A stretch of 64,000 bases of DNA from Oscillatoria sp. FACHB-1407 (lineage in GTDB: Bacteria > Cyanobacteriota > Cyanobacteriia > Elainellales > Elainellaceae), in the NCBI RefSeq assembly GCF_014697545.1, contig NZ_JACJSA010000027.1, positions 31,343 to 95,342 on the forward strand, written 5' to 3'. This document shows positions 27,399 to 37,816 of the stretch, one piece after another. Under the pieces are notes generated by a model. The model was given only the letters and a program-made list of their open reading frames with translations. It was not told where the DNA came from and searched no databases. Position 1 is the stretch's first letter; every line of letters begins with the position of its first letter. The position numbers and the translations under genes were made by a program.

Positions 27399-27791
27399 AT
27401 GAATCGTATATGGATTTCTCAAACTCAAAAATGGTTCATTCCGATCGCTACTGGTACGGGTTTGATGCTGAGTTTATTGTTGGCTGTTAGCCCCAACGCT
27501 GATTCTCAACAAACCCATTCTCCTGCTGAAGTGGATTCCGATAATATCTACCACGAAGATGACAATTTGCCAGATGATGCTGATGTTTTTCCCCGTATGG
27601 GTAGACTGCTTGGCTCATCTAGCGATCGCAACAATTGTCGAATAAGACCCTGGGGGCAAGTCGTTAATACAATTCCCGGTGGCGCGTTTGTGGAAATTGA
27701 TCATCGTAGAGTTGATCAAAATAATGAATCCTGGTTTCATGCTCCCAATCAGAATTGTTGGGTTCACGATAGTCGTATTGATTTACTCTAA
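27399..27791 (+). CDS. Secreted SH3-like small protein
   Basis: 130 residues. A signal peptide or N-terminal anchor (about 12-33) precedes an acidic linker. The C-terminal part NNCRIRPWGQVVNTIPGGAF, then FVEIDHRRVDQNNESW, has the look of a bacterial SH3 domain with a Cys pair (Cys101/Cys119). Such domains often bind cell wall or surface components. ATG 27399. Confidence 0.65.
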   Translation: MNRIWISQTQKWFIPIATGTGLMLSLLLAVSPNADSQQTHSPAEVDSDNIYHEDDNLPDDADVFPRMGRLLGSSSDRNNCRIRPWGQVVNTIPGGAFVEIDHRRVDQNNESWFHAPNQNCWVHDSRIDLL

Positions 27792-27869
27792 TCAACGCTA
27801 AAGTCCTGATCTCGAACTCAGATTAATTGTGACTGACAATGGCACTTGTGCCCAGTGATGTGATATCTA

Positions 27870-28082
27870 TTATTTCCCAAACAGATCGGCTGCTCCGTGA
27901 AAATCACACCACTTTTTACCTTCAGGGATGGGTGTTCCACATGTTAAACAATGATCAGGGAGGTAGGGAGGATCGGGAATCTCTCCTGATCCTTCACAGG
28001 TAGGACAACCTACTGCTACGGCAGAAGCATCTTCTCTGTAAACAAGAACAATTTTTGAACCGTTACATTCAGGACATTGCAT
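27870..28082 (-). CDS. DnaJ-type zinc-finger small protein
   Basis: 70 residues with CPECNGS, CPTCEGSGEI, CLTCGT and WCDFHG. The first two are CXXCXGXG-type zinc motifs as in DnaJ, and the rest forms a second zinc-knuckle. There is no J-domain. Likely a zinc-binding accessory protein; its partner is unknown. Confidence 0.75.
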   Translation of the reverse strand: MQCPECNGSKIVLVYREDASAVAVGCPTCEGSGEIPDPPYLPDHCLTCGTPIPEGKKWCDFHGAADLFGK

Positions 28083-28164
28083 AGACTTTTGAACATACGA
28101 CTAAAGGGCTTGAAGGCACCTTCTAGAGTAATTTTACAGCGGTTCTCACACGGGTAAACCACAA

Positions 28165-28275
28165 ATGTTCGGTAGGAGCGGGTTTTGCAATAAGTTCTTG
28201 GGTTTGCCGTTAGTAAACAGTCAAACCTGCCCTAACGAACGCCCGCAGTTGCACTGGAAACCATTTCAATCGGTA
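28165..28275 (-). mobile_element. Repeat B, copy 2
   Basis: Diverged copy of repeat B: GGTAGGAGCGGGTTTTG at about 28171, CTTGGGTTTGCCGTTAGTAA, then TGCACTGGAAACCATTTCAA and the GGTAT end at 28271-28275. The left end is eroded. It fills the gap between the zinc-finger gene and the large sensor kinase. Confidence 0.6.
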
Positions 28276-28285
28276 TGAGAATGGT

Positions 28286-31200
28286 CTAAGTGGTTTTGGT
28301 GCAGGTGGAAAACGCCAACGTAAAGCACGTTCCCCGATCACGGTTGACCTCCAGGATGCCTCCGAGTTGTCGAGTCAAGATCTGAACTAACTTTAACCCT
28401 AGCGATCGCGTCGTATAGATATCCAAATCTTCTGGCAAGCCAATGCCATTATCAGCCACAGTCAAACAATATTGACTGGAAGTATTACAGTGAAATTGGA
28501 TGGAAATGATACCAGTTTGTTGATTGGGAAAAGCGTACTTTAAAGCATTTGTCAGTAGCTCATTCAAGATCAATCCAATCGGGTTGGCAATATGAATATC
28601 AATCTCAATTGAATCGACTGTGATGTGGGGGCGAATAGAGTTAGCGTTAGTTAGATAAGTACTAAACAGATATTGAGTTAACTCACGAATATACTCAGCG
28701 ACATTAATTCGTGCGAAGTTTGGAGATTGATAAAGCTTTTCATGAATTAAAGCCATAGACTGCACCCGGCTCTGGCTCTCTTTGAGTAACTCTAAGACCA
28801 TTGGATCGCTGATTGTGTTAGCTTGTAACCGCAGAAGACTGGATATGGTTTGCAGATTATTTTTCACTCGATGGTGAATCTCTTGCAATAAAACATTTTT
28901 TTCCTCCAGAGAGGCTCGAAGTTGTTCTTCACTTTGTCGTAATGCGATCTCAATTTGTTGGCGATCGCTAATATCTGTGGCAACTCCCAAAACTTCCTTG
29001 AAATGTCCATTTGCAGACTGAATTGGAGTTTTAATCGTCTGAAAGTATCGTTGTTGACCGTCAGCCGTTGTGAAGGTTTCTTCTAAAACTTTGAGAGTCA
29101 TGGTAGTCATCACTTCTCGATCGACTGCCAGAGATTGTTCGATTTCTACTTCGTTTGGGTTGAAATCGGCATCAGTTTTACCAATCAAGTTTTGAATTGA
29201 AGTGTTGTAGAGGTTGGCGGTTGCCTGATTCACCAGTGTAAATCGTCCCTCCCAATCCTTCACAAAAATCAGATTGGGAACGGTATCAATCAGGCGACGG
29301 AGAAACTCCTGCTGGGCTTTTAACAACATTTCGGATTGTTTGCGCTCAGTGATGTCCTCAATCATTGCCATACTATAAAGCGGATGTCCGTCTGAATCAC
29401 GAATGAGTGCTACAGTCATATCACTCAAAATCACATTTCCACTTTTCGTGATGAATCGCTTCTCCATTTGAAAGCCAGCGATCTCGCCTCGAACCATTCG
29501 CTCAACTTGAGCAACGTCTTTTTCTAAATCATCTGGATGAGACAAATCTGCGAGGAACATGGTTGCCAACTCAGCCTCGCTGTACCCAAAAATTTGACGA
29601 TGAGCCGCATTTACCCTAAACACTTCATAGGTGTCTATCTTGACCAGGCTGATGGCAATCGGTGCACAGTCAAAAACTGTGCGAAACCGCTCCTCACTCT
29701 GCTGTAACGATTCTTCTGCTCGTTTGCGATCGCTGATATCCTCCACGACCCCAATCGAGTAATCAAGTTCGCTAGTCGGCTGACCCACCAGAGAAGCTGT
29801 CAAATTAACCCAGACGATACGACCATTTTTGTGCAAACAACGCTTTTCAATTGAAAAAGAATCGATAGCTCTAGTGCGGAGTTGTTGCCATCCTTCTTCG
29901 CCCTTGTTGACATCTTCTGGGTGACAAAGATCTTTAAATGTCTTGGTCAACAACTCCTGCTGGGTATAACCCAAAATATCACACAGCTTTTGATTGACCT
30001 TGAGATATTGTCCATCAGGTGTTGCGAGGCTAATGCCAACAGCAGCCTGATTAAAAATTGCACTCAGTTCTGCTTCACTTTGACGTAGAGCAGCAGTACG
30101 TTCTTCTACATGGGCTTCTAGCTCCTGGTTCAACTGTTCTAAGGCTTCAGTGGCTTGTTGTCGCTCTAGTTCTGCGGCTGCTCTTGTTGCAAAGATGCGT
30201 AAAAATGCTTCTGCTAATTGGATATCGTGCATTGGTTTGTTGTCCATGATGCAGATATTACCGAGCTTTTGATTACTTGTGCTGACTAACGGAATACCCA
30301 GATAGCTATCGACTTGAAGAGCCTGCGCGAGAGAGTAATTAGAAAAATGTTGTTGAAAATCCTTTGGGCAGTAGAGGCGTTCATGCTCCGTAACGGCATC
30401 ACAACCGGGTATATCAGTTATGGCAAAGATCATATCAGCTTGAGGTTTGCCATCTTTCCAATACGCCAGAGTTTGCAAGTGATCACCGCCGACCTTGGTG
30501 ATGAGAACGTATTGCACCTTGAGTGCCAACATCAATTGCTGTGCCAGAGTTGAGAAGAAGTCTTTCCCCGTGACCGCAGCCGTACTTTCCACCAACCTTT
30601 TCAGAGCTGTTTCTGCTTGTTTGCGATCAGTGATATCTCGAATCATGACTAGAACTTCCTGCTCGTTGAGTGGAGCAATCCGGACTTCCTCGTAGCGTTC
30701 CTCACCGTTCGTATTAAAAATTTGTTCGTAGATCTGCAAACTGCTACTCTCAATGGCTTGATTCGCGTAATAGAGCCGTTGTTCAGCCAGTTCGGGAGAT
30801 AAAACACTGTATACGGTTGGCTCACTTGATGATTTCGGTGGATATTGGACACGCACCTTTCCGCCCCCCGACATGGAACTGTAGTAACCCCTGCGATCCA
30901 TCTGAATCAGTAGATCGGGAATGGTTTCCATGATGGTGCGGTTTGTCTGCTCACTCTGATGGAGGGCAAATTCAGTTTGTTTGCGATCGCTAATATCCAA
31001 ATCCATTCCAATCATTCGTAGAGGACGTCCATCTGGGTCACGTTCCACTACAGCGTGAGATTCAATATAACGAATTGTGCCATCCGGCAAAACAGCGCGA
31101 AATTCTGTCTGATACTTGGCTTCACCAGCCAGGGCTTGCTGAGTCAATATGTGACAAGGGATGACATCATCTGGATGAATTCTCGCTTCCCACGTGGCGT

Positions 31201-32449
31201 AGGTTTCCCGAACATTCGAATGTTGGACACCATAGAGTTCATACGCTCGCTCATCCCAAAGTAAGTGATCGTTAACCACATCCCAATCCCAAATCGCTCC
31301 TCTGACGGATTGCACTGCCAGATTGAGCCGATCTGATATGTCTCGCAAACGCTCTTCTGCTTGTTTGCGATCGCTAATATCTTGCACTAAGGCGAGAACT
31401 TCGTCCTCTCCATAGGGAACAATCCGAACTTCTTCGATTTGAGTGATGCCATCAATCAACAGGGTTTGTTCATAAACTTGAACCGATTTGGTGTCGAGGG
31501 CTTCCTGGATAGAATCCATGTATTTTTGGGCAAGATCAGGCGGTAGAACATCAAAAATATGGCTTCCTACCATCGTGGAAATCGTGCCCACTATCCGAAA
31601 ATTAGGAGAAGCTACAAATTCGAGATAAAGCCCTGTTCGGTTGATTCGCATGATCAGATCTGGAATTGCCTTAATTAAGGCTCGTTGGTGGGCTTCACTT
31701 TGTCGTAAGGCTTCTTCGGTTTGTTTACGCTGGTCGATTGCCATGATCGTTCCACTCATGCGCACGGGTTGCCCCTCGTCGTTGTAGAAGGCACGTCCCC
31801 GTCCCTCAACCCAGTGGATGCTGCCATCTGCCCAGATAATTCGATATTCGTGGTGGTAAGCAACGTTATGTTGAAGGGAGTAGGTGACGGCGTCACCGAT
31901 TCCGCCGAGATCGTCTGGATGAACACAACGAGCAAAGGTTTCATACTTGCCGTCAAACGACCCTGGAGATAGACCGAACAACTGCTCATGCTCTGGTGAC
32001 CAAATAATTTCTCCTGTGAGCAAATCCCAATCCCACATGCCCATCTGAGCAGCATTGAGAACCGTTCGCAGGCGATCGCTACTTTCCTCAATTAATTTAC
32101 GGCTGAGTCGCTCAACTTTTTGTCGGCTCTGCCGCAGGTTACTGCTTAACAGCGTAATGATCACGGATACCAATGCGACTAACAGCAGACGGAGGGCATG
32201 ATGGGCACTCTCAGAGGGGAACTGATGGAGCGGTGAAAAAAAATAATAGTGAATAGCAAGCAGAGAGAGGACGGACGCAACGATTCCGGGTTTAAGTCCG
32301 CCATACCAGGTACTAATGGCGATCGCAACGTAAAAGAGTGCGCCAACCGTGCGGAAAATAATATCGTCTAGCCAAAGACTTAAGAACAGAGCAACGGCTG
32401 TAGACGCGATCGACACAATATAAGGAAAAAATTGTTGGTATACGCTCAT
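28286..32449 (-). CDS. Multi-PAS/GAF sensor histidine kinase with DUF4118 membrane domain
   Basis: About 1387 residues. The N-terminus (about 5-115) has four membrane spans (DUF4118-like, YQQFFPYIVSIASTAVALFL). Four PAS domains follow (MGMWDWDLLTG, LIMRINRTGLYL, GAIWDWDVVND, LLIQMDRRGYYS), then a GAF domain (LMLALKVQYVLITKVGGDHL), then three more PAS domains (GISLATPDGQYL, ISLVKIDTYEVF, LIFVKDWEGRFT). The transmitter is HisKA_2/HWE-like, with EIHHRVKNNLQTISSLLRLQ (phospho-His about 1192), and HATPase_c. ATG 32449 is chosen over an in-frame TTG at 32539 inside the TetR gene. It lies downstream of that TetR gene, same strand. The sensed signals are unknown. Confidence 0.92.
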   Translation of the reverse strand: MSVYQQFFPYIVSIASTAVALFLSLWLDDIIFRTVGALFYVAIAISTWYGGLKPGIVASVLSLLAIHYYFFSPLHQFPSESAHHALRLLLVALVSVIITLLSSNLRQSRQKVERLSRKLIEESSDRLRTVLNAAQMGMWDWDLLTGEIIWSPEHEQLFGLSPGSFDGKYETFARCVHPDDLGGIGDAVTYSLQHNVAYHHEYRIIWADGSIHWVEGRGRAFYNDEGQPVRMSGTIMAIDQRKQTEEALRQSEAHQRALIKAIPDLIMRINRTGLYLEFVASPNFRIVGTISTMVGSHIFDVLPPDLAQKYMDSIQEALDTKSVQVYEQTLLIDGITQIEEVRIVPYGEDEVLALVQDISDRKQAEERLRDISDRLNLAVQSVRGAIWDWDVVNDHLLWDERAYELYGVQHSNVRETYATWEARIHPDDVIPCHILTQQALAGEAKYQTEFRAVLPDGTIRYIESHAVVERDPDGRPLRMIGMDLDISDRKQTEFALHQSEQTNRTIMETIPDLLIQMDRRGYYSSMSGGGKVRVQYPPKSSSEPTVYSVLSPELAEQRLYYANQAIESSSLQIYEQIFNTNGEERYEEVRIAPLNEQEVLVMIRDITDRKQAETALKRLVESTAAVTGKDFFSTLAQQLMLALKVQYVLITKVGGDHLQTLAYWKDGKPQADMIFAITDIPGCDAVTEHERLYCPKDFQQHFSNYSLAQALQVDSYLGIPLVSTSNQKLGNICIMDNKPMHDIQLAEAFLRIFATRAAAELERQQATEALEQLNQELEAHVEERTAALRQSEAELSAIFNQAAVGISLATPDGQYLKVNQKLCDILGYTQQELLTKTFKDLCHPEDVNKGEEGWQQLRTRAIDSFSIEKRCLHKNGRIVWVNLTASLVGQPTSELDYSIGVVEDISDRKRAEESLQQSEERFRTVFDCAPIAISLVKIDTYEVFRVNAAHRQIFGYSEAELATMFLADLSHPDDLEKDVAQVERMVRGEIAGFQMEKRFITKSGNVILSDMTVALIRDSDGHPLYSMAMIEDITERKQSEMLLKAQQEFLRRLIDTVPNLIFVKDWEGRFTLVNQATANLYNTSIQNLIGKTDADFNPNEVEIEQSLAVDREVMTTMTLKVLEETFTTADGQQRYFQTIKTPIQSANGHFKEVLGVATDISDRQQIEIALRQSEEQLRASLEEKNVLLQEIHHRVKNNLQTISSLLRLQANTISDPMVLELLKESQSRVQSMALIHEKLYQSPNFARINVAEYIRELTQYLFSTYLTNANSIRPHITVDSIEIDIHIANPIGLILNELLTNALKYAFPNQQTGIISIQFHCNTSSQYCLTVADNGIGLPEDLDIYTTRSLGLKLVQILTRQLGGILEVNRDRGTCFTLAFSTCTKTT

Positions 32450-32528
32450 TGCTGCTTGTCTTTTGGGGTTATACCATTGCTTATGCCCTAGTATGCCCAA
32501 ACTTCTGGCATAAGCGAGTTTGTTTTGC

Positions 32529-33176
32529 TTACCCTTCAAGCGGTTTTGGCAATTTTATTCGCTGCAATCGTTGGGTAATAGCCGTCTTTGTCTGAGTCAC
32601 GATTTGTTCATTATTCAGTAGTTGCAGCAGTCCGTTCGCCCCCCACAATGTTGTGTGCAGTTCAAATGCCAGTTGGGCTGCGTCTACGTCTGGGGTAACT
32701 TCTCCCAAGTCCTTTGCTTCCTGAATAATCTGGCTGACCGTTTCTAACCATTGCTGTATCAACTCGGCAATGCGATCGCGCACAACTCCCGGTCGGCTAT
32801 CAAACTCGACAGCAACAGCCGCAAAGAAGCATCCCCCTCGAAATACCTTCCTTTCTCCATAGGACAACCAGGCAGTCATCAGGGCTTCTAAACGAGCAAT
32901 TCCCGGTTGGGCGGAGTAAGCCGGTTGAATCACTTCTGCGGCAAAAATCTCCCGCGCCGTATCGATCACCGCCAGTTGCAGTTCCTCCTTAGACCCAAAA
33001 TGAGCAAACAGCCCGCTTTTGCTCATGCCCAGTTCACTCGCCAAACGACCGATGGACAGCCCTTCTAGCCCTTCGATCGAAGCAACATCAACCGCTACTT
33101 TCAAAATAGTTTGGCGGGTCTGTTGCCCATGGGTTGTGCGGCGACGCGACGTTGTAGTGGTGATGGATTGAGTCAT
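32529..33176 (-). CDS. TetR-family repressor beside an RND pump
   Basis: 215 residues. N-terminal TetR HTH: GLEGLSIGRLASELGMSKSG, followed by LFAHFGSKEELQLAVID. The C-terminal part is a TetR_C-like ligand domain. It is divergent from the RND adaptor gene at 33369, and two tandem operator-like sites lie in the 192-bp intergenic region. It probably represses the pump, as in many TetR-RND pairs. Downstream on the same strand is the multi-PAS kinase. Confidence 0.9.
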   Translation of the reverse strand: MTQSITTTTSRRRTTHGQQTRQTILKVAVDVASIEGLEGLSIGRLASELGMSKSGLFAHFGSKEELQLAVIDTAREIFAAEVIQPAYSAQPGIARLEALMTAWLSYGERKVFRGGCFFAAVAVEFDSRPGVVRDRIAELIQQWLETVSQIIQEAKDLGEVTPDVDAAQLAFELHTTLWGANGLLQLLNNEQIVTQTKTAITQRLQRIKLPKPLEG

Positions 33177-33301
33177 CGGAATTAGTTTATCTGGTTGGAT
33201 GGCGATCGCAAGTTGAGCGGAGCAGATGGATGTTTAAAGGGGTTTTGTCTCTTTGAAGGAGTGGGAATTAAATAACGTCAATCTCCATTATATAGACAAA
33301 T

Positions 33302-33344
33302 ACGAACGGTCGTGCTAAGAATAAATCTAACGAACGGTCGTGCT
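33302..33344. promoter_or_regulatory. Tandem TetR operator-like sites
   Basis: ACGAACGGTCGTGCT occurs at 33302-33316 and again at 33330-33344 (28 bp apart). Each has the inverted half-sites ACGA/TCGT with ACGG between. They lie between the divergent TetR and RND adaptor genes, so binding could control both. Confidence 0.7.
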
Positions 33345-33368
33345 TTTATTCAAGTAGGAGTTGTGTGA

Positions 33369-34706
33369 ATGGATGGTGGACTGGTTCAAGGTTTGTCCGA
33401 AGAGGAATCCCCTACAGACGTTGAAACGATAGCCCGTGCAAATCATGACACTCGGAAGCGGCGCGATCGCTGGAGACTAACAGCAATTGCCGGACTGCTA
33501 CTGGCTACTGGAGCAGTCGCCATAATCCCACGATGGCTCTCGGCTCAGCAGCAACAAACTTCCCCCGATGCGGTTGGAATGCCCGTGAAAACGATGTCAG
33601 CAACCATGGTGCAGTCCTATACCGTCACCCGCTTCTACACGGGTCAGGTAACAGCTACTCGCTCTAGTGAGCTTGGGTTTGAACGCTCTGGTGCATTAGT
33701 TTGGGTAGGCGTCGATCGGGGCGATCGCGTCGAGGCAGGTGATATTTTGGCGCGTCTAGATACCCAGAATCAAGGTGCTCAGTTAAATCAACTGCGGGCA
33801 CAAAAAGCCCAGGCGGAAGCCGTATTGCAAGAATTACGCAATGGTCCTCGACCGGAGGTGGTTGCTACCGCTCGATCTCAGGTCAATGATCTGCAAAATC
33901 AGATAGCCCTGGAAACCCTTCGCCGCGATCGCCGAGAATACCTGCATCAAGAAGGCGCGATTTCCAGAGAGCAATTGGATGAAGTTGCCTTTAACCGTAG
34001 TGCTCTCCAGGAGCGATTAAACGCGGCTAAAAGTCAATTAGCAGAGCTAGAAAATGGGACGCGATCGGAGCAAATCGCAGCCCAACTTGCTGTAGTTCGA
34101 CAATTGGATGCCAGCATCGCGGATCTGGAGATCACGATCGCCAAAAGTACATTGAGAGCACCCTTTGCAGGTGTGATCGGTGAGCGACGATTGGATGAAG
34201 GAACGGTTGTGAATGCAGGGCAGGCGATCGTTCGTTTGGTGGAGGGGGATTTACCGGAGGTGGAAGTCGGTGTTCCCGTTGAGGCTATTCCTCAACTCAC
34301 CCCTGGTAGCACGCAGGTTCTTCAAGTGGGTGAAATTCGCTATTTCGCGACCGTGCTTGCAATTGAACCGGAGGTCAACCCCACCACGCGCACGCGCACG
34401 GTTGTACTGGCGGTCAATAACGCGGATTTAGTCAGCCTTGCTCCCAATCAAGTAACCCGCTTAGAGATGACCCAAGAGGTTTCCACGACTGGATTTTGGC
34501 TGCCAACGACTGCCTTAACTCCGGGCGATCGCGGCTTATGGTCTTGCTTTGTGGTGGTTGACGGCAAACTAGAACGGCGCGATGTGGAAGTTTTGCATAC
34601 GGAAACTGACCGTGTGTTGGTACGGGGGTTGTTGCAATCGGGCGATCAGGTTGTTACGGAAGGTGTGCAGCGGCTCGTCCCTGGTCAGGTTGTCCAAGTC
34701 CTTTAA
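33369..34706 (+). CDS. RND efflux periplasmic adaptor
   Basis: 445 residues. A cytoplasmic N-terminus (about 1-40) and one membrane span (LTAIAGLLLATGAVAIIPRW) lead into the split lipoyl domain (GVDRGDRVEAGDILARL, STLRAPFAGVIGERRLDEG), an alpha-hairpin (about 140-240) and beta domains. Unlike the adaptor at 4908 it has no lipobox. AGGAG lies eight bases before ATG 33369. The pump gene begins eight bases after the stop. Regulated by the TetR/operator pair upstream (inference). Confidence 0.9.
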   Translation: MDGGLVQGLSEEESPTDVETIARANHDTRKRRDRWRLTAIAGLLLATGAVAIIPRWLSAQQQQTSPDAVGMPVKTMSATMVQSYTVTRFYTGQVTATRSSELGFERSGALVWVGVDRGDRVEAGDILARLDTQNQGAQLNQLRAQKAQAEAVLQELRNGPRPEVVATARSQVNDLQNQIALETLRRDRREYLHQEGAISREQLDEVAFNRSALQERLNAAKSQLAELENGTRSEQIAAQLAVVRQLDASIADLEITIAKSTLRAPFAGVIGERRLDEGTVVNAGQAIVRLVEGDLPEVEVGVPVEAIPQLTPGSTQVLQVGEIRYFATVLAIEPEVNPTTRTRTVVLAVNNADLVSLAPNQVTRLEMTQEVSTTGFWLPTTALTPGDRGLWSCFVVVDGKLERRDVEVLHTETDRVLVRGLLQSGDQVVTEGVQRLVPGQVVQVL

Positions 34707-34714
34707 GCGTCACT

Positions 34715-37700
34715 ATGACTACACTGTTTTATCGCAATGCTCGGCTGTTGATTCTGACGTTGGTGTTGATTGTTGTTTGGGGTGTTTCGTCCTTTGTGAC
34801 TCTACCGCGTTTAGAAGATCCAGAGATCAATCAACGGAGTGCAACCGTCACTACTCTGTTTCCGGGGGCGAGTAGCGATCGCGTTGAGGCATTAGTTACA
34901 GAAGTGATCGAACAAGAATTATCTGAAATTGAAGAAATCGACACGCTGGAGTCTGCATCGAGCCTGGGAATTTCGATTGTCACGATTAATTTGAAAGAAA
35001 CCGTCAGTGATGTTGAACCTGTGTGGCAGCGAGTTCGCAGTAAAGTCGATGACGCAGTACCTCAGTTGCCTGAAGGTGCTTTGGAACCTCGCTACGAAGA
35101 TCAGGAAGTAAAAGCCAATGCTCTGATTCTTGGTCTGCTCTGGGAGACAGATGCCCCCGTCAACTACGGTATTTTGCGACGTTGGGCGAAAACGCTAGAA
35201 GACCGACTCGGATTTTTGCCGGGAACCGATCAGGTTGAGGTGTTTGGCGATCCACAGGAAGAAATTCAGGTTGTGGTTCGGCAGTCTGACTTAGCGCAGT
35301 TGGGATTGACAACACAGGAGTTGGCTCAACAGGTACAGGCGAGTGATGCCAAAGTGAGTGCCGGTCAGCTTCGGAACCCTAATCAAAATTTAGTGCTTGA
35401 ACTGTCAAATGAGTTGGATTCTTTAGAGCGCATTCGCACAATTCCCATTCGTACGGCTACAAGTGGGCAAGTAGCGCAGTTGGGTGACATTGCTCAAGTC
35501 GATCGCCGGATTCGAGAGCCTGCCGATCATCTGGCGTTGGTGTCAGGCAAACCCGCGATCGTTCTTGCAGCAACCGTTGAATCCGCCCAACGTATCGACC
35601 AGTGGATGACCTCTGCCCGTGAAACGTTGAAGGTTTTCCAGACCGAGTTACCAGCAGGAATTGCGATCGCCACTCTTCTGGATCAGAGCAAATATGTCAA
35701 CACTCGTGTGAATGGTGTCATGCGGGAGTTGTTGATCGGTTCTATACTGGCGACGCTGGTGATCACAGTCATGATGGGATGGCGGTCGGCACTGGTCGTT
35801 GGCATTGCCTCACCCCTGGCGTGTCTGCTCGTCTTTGGCTGGATGCGACTTTTAGGTGTGCCTATTCATCAAATGTCTCTAACCGGGTTGATTATTGCGA
35901 TCGGGTTACTGATCGACAATGCGATCGTTATGGTAGACGAAGTGCAGATTCGCCTGCATCAGGGAATGGCTCCGGTGGATGCGATCGCCGATAGCACTCG
36001 CCGTATGGCACTTCCCCTCAGCAGTTCTACCCTGACAACGGTACTGGCGTTCATGCCCATTACCCTGCAATCAGGAAGTGTGGGGGAGTTCACAGGCACG
36101 ATCGGGTTAAGTGGCATTTTGGGATTGACTAGCTCCCTGCTGATCTCCCTCACCGTCCTGCCTGCTCTTTCAGGGATATTACATCGCTGGCAACCATCCC
36201 CCAAACTGCCCCACTGGGCGGAGCAGGGACTGTCAATTCCTCAATTGACTCGCTGGTATCGCCACAGCTTACAGTCTGCTTTTCGTCGTCCTATGGGGGC
36301 GATCGCCCTTTCCCTGATTCTGCCTGTTATGGGGTTTGCCGTTACACCTCATTTGAATCAGCAATTCTTTCCTCCTACGGGGCGGGATCAGTTTTACATT
36401 GATTTTGAACTATCGGAGCAAACCGCTTTAGCCCAAACACAAGCACAAGCCCTCGAAGCTCGAAGCCTGATTCTGCAACATGCATCAGTGCTCGATGTGC
36501 ATTGGTTTTTAGGTAAAAGTGCTCCAACGTTTTACTACAACGTTATTGGCAAACGGGAGAATGAGTCTAATTATGCACAGGGTTGGGTGCAACTGCGTCC
36601 GGGTGTGTTGCCTGCGAAGGTGATCCAAACACTACAAACAGAATTAAACGATGCATTTCCGGCGGCTCGTGTTGTGGTACGACAAATTGAACAGGGCCCC
36701 CCTTACGATGCACCAATCGAAGTTCGGTTATACGGTGGAGAGCTAAATACACTCAGGCAATTGGGGGAACAGGTACAGGCTGAAGTTTTGTCTTTGCGAA
36801 GCAATTCTCCTGTTGGGGCAAACGCTCCTGTGATTCATACACGTGCCACCCTGACTGAGGCGCAGCCGAAATTAGCGGTGACGGTTGATGAAGTGCAAGC
36901 CCGACTGGTGGGACTCGATCGGATGGCGATCGCCCGTCAACTTGATTCCACATTGGAGGGGACAACAGGTGGGTCAATTCTGGAGCAAACAGAAGAACTG
37001 CCTGTACGGGTGAGGCTATCCGATGTTCAGCGAGCCGATCTTCCTGGTGTAACTGGGCTAGATTTAGTCACAGGCGATCGCCAATCGATTCCCTTTGCCA
37101 CCGTTGGAGATGTTAGCTTAGTCCCTGATTTTCCGGTGATCGCCCGTCGCAATGGGAGGCGTGTCAATACGGTGCAGGTATTCCTAACGGCAGGAATCTT
37201 ACCTGCTACTGTTCAACACCACATTGAACAACGGTTACATCAACTTCAATTTCCACCCGGTTATATTTGGGAGTTTGGCGGCGAATCTGCTGAACGCAGC
37301 GAATCAATTGCTAATTTACTCTCAACGGTAGGTGTCCTAACCGTGTTGATGGTGGCAACGCTGGTTCTCACCTTCAACTCATTTACACTAGCAGCAAGTA
37401 TTGGTGCGATCGCCCTTCTTTCAGCTGGATTAGGTTTATTAGCACTTTGGATTTCTGGCTACCCCTTTGGGTTTACAGCAATTCTGGGCACGATTGGCTT
37501 GATAGGGATTGCTGTGAACGAAGCAACAGTCGTTGTCTCTGCTCTACAAAATGATGAACTTGCAAGCTCTGGTAATCTTCCCGCTACTCAGGCTGTGGTG
37601 ATTCATGCAACTCGTCATTTGGTAGCGACGACGATCACGGATATTGCAGGATTTATACCCCTGTTGTTTGATCCAACTGGATTTTGGAATCCACTGGCGA

Positions 37701-37816
37701 TCGTCATTGCGGGTGGATTAGGTGGTGTTACCCTGCTCTCTATTTACTTCGTCCCTGCTATATTTCTGAAACTTAGACCTTTAAGTAGTTCACGAATTGC
37801 TCCGCCAAGCCATTAA
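34715..37816 (+). CDS. RND-family efflux pump
   Basis: 1033 residues, full length for RND pumps. The start MTTLFYRNARLLILTLVLIV gives TM1; TM2-6 and TM8-12 clusters follow, with two large periplasmic loops. The TM4 segment GLLIDNAIVMVDEV has one aspartate followed by Asn, unlike the double Asp of the pump at 6298. This is common in other RND branches. The sequence includes NQQFFPPTGRDQFYIDFELS in the second loop. It is coupled to the adaptor gene (8-bp gap). Substrate is unknown. Confidence 0.92.
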   Translation: MTTLFYRNARLLILTLVLIVVWGVSSFVTLPRLEDPEINQRSATVTTLFPGASSDRVEALVTEVIEQELSEIEEIDTLESASSLGISIVTINLKETVSDVEPVWQRVRSKVDDAVPQLPEGALEPRYEDQEVKANALILGLLWETDAPVNYGILRRWAKTLEDRLGFLPGTDQVEVFGDPQEEIQVVVRQSDLAQLGLTTQELAQQVQASDAKVSAGQLRNPNQNLVLELSNELDSLERIRTIPIRTATSGQVAQLGDIAQVDRRIREPADHLALVSGKPAIVLAATVESAQRIDQWMTSARETLKVFQTELPAGIAIATLLDQSKYVNTRVNGVMRELLIGSILATLVITVMMGWRSALVVGIASPLACLLVFGWMRLLGVPIHQMSLTGLIIAIGLLIDNAIVMVDEVQIRLHQGMAPVDAIADSTRRMALPLSSSTLTTVLAFMPITLQSGSVGEFTGTIGLSGILGLTSSLLISLTVLPALSGILHRWQPSPKLPHWAEQGLSIPQLTRWYRHSLQSAFRRPMGAIALSLILPVMGFAVTPHLNQQFFPPTGRDQFYIDFELSEQTALAQTQAQALEARSLILQHASVLDVHWFLGKSAPTFYYNVIGKRENESNYAQGWVQLRPGVLPAKVIQTLQTELNDAFPAARVVVRQIEQGPPYDAPIEVRLYGGELNTLRQLGEQVQAEVLSLRSNSPVGANAPVIHTRATLTEAQPKLAVTVDEVQARLVGLDRMAIARQLDSTLEGTTGGSILEQTEELPVRVRLSDVQRADLPGVTGLDLVTGDRQSIPFATVGDVSLVPDFPVIARRNGRRVNTVQVFLTAGILPATVQHHIEQRLHQLQFPPGYIWEFGGESAERSESIANLLSTVGVLTVLMVATLVLTFNSFTLAASIGAIALLSAGLGLLALWISGYPFGFTAILGTIGLIGIAVNEATVVVSALQNDELASSGNLPATQAVVIHATRHLVATTITDIAGFIPLLFDPTGFWNPLAIVIAGGLGGVTLLSIYFVPAIFLKLRPLSSSRIAPPSH

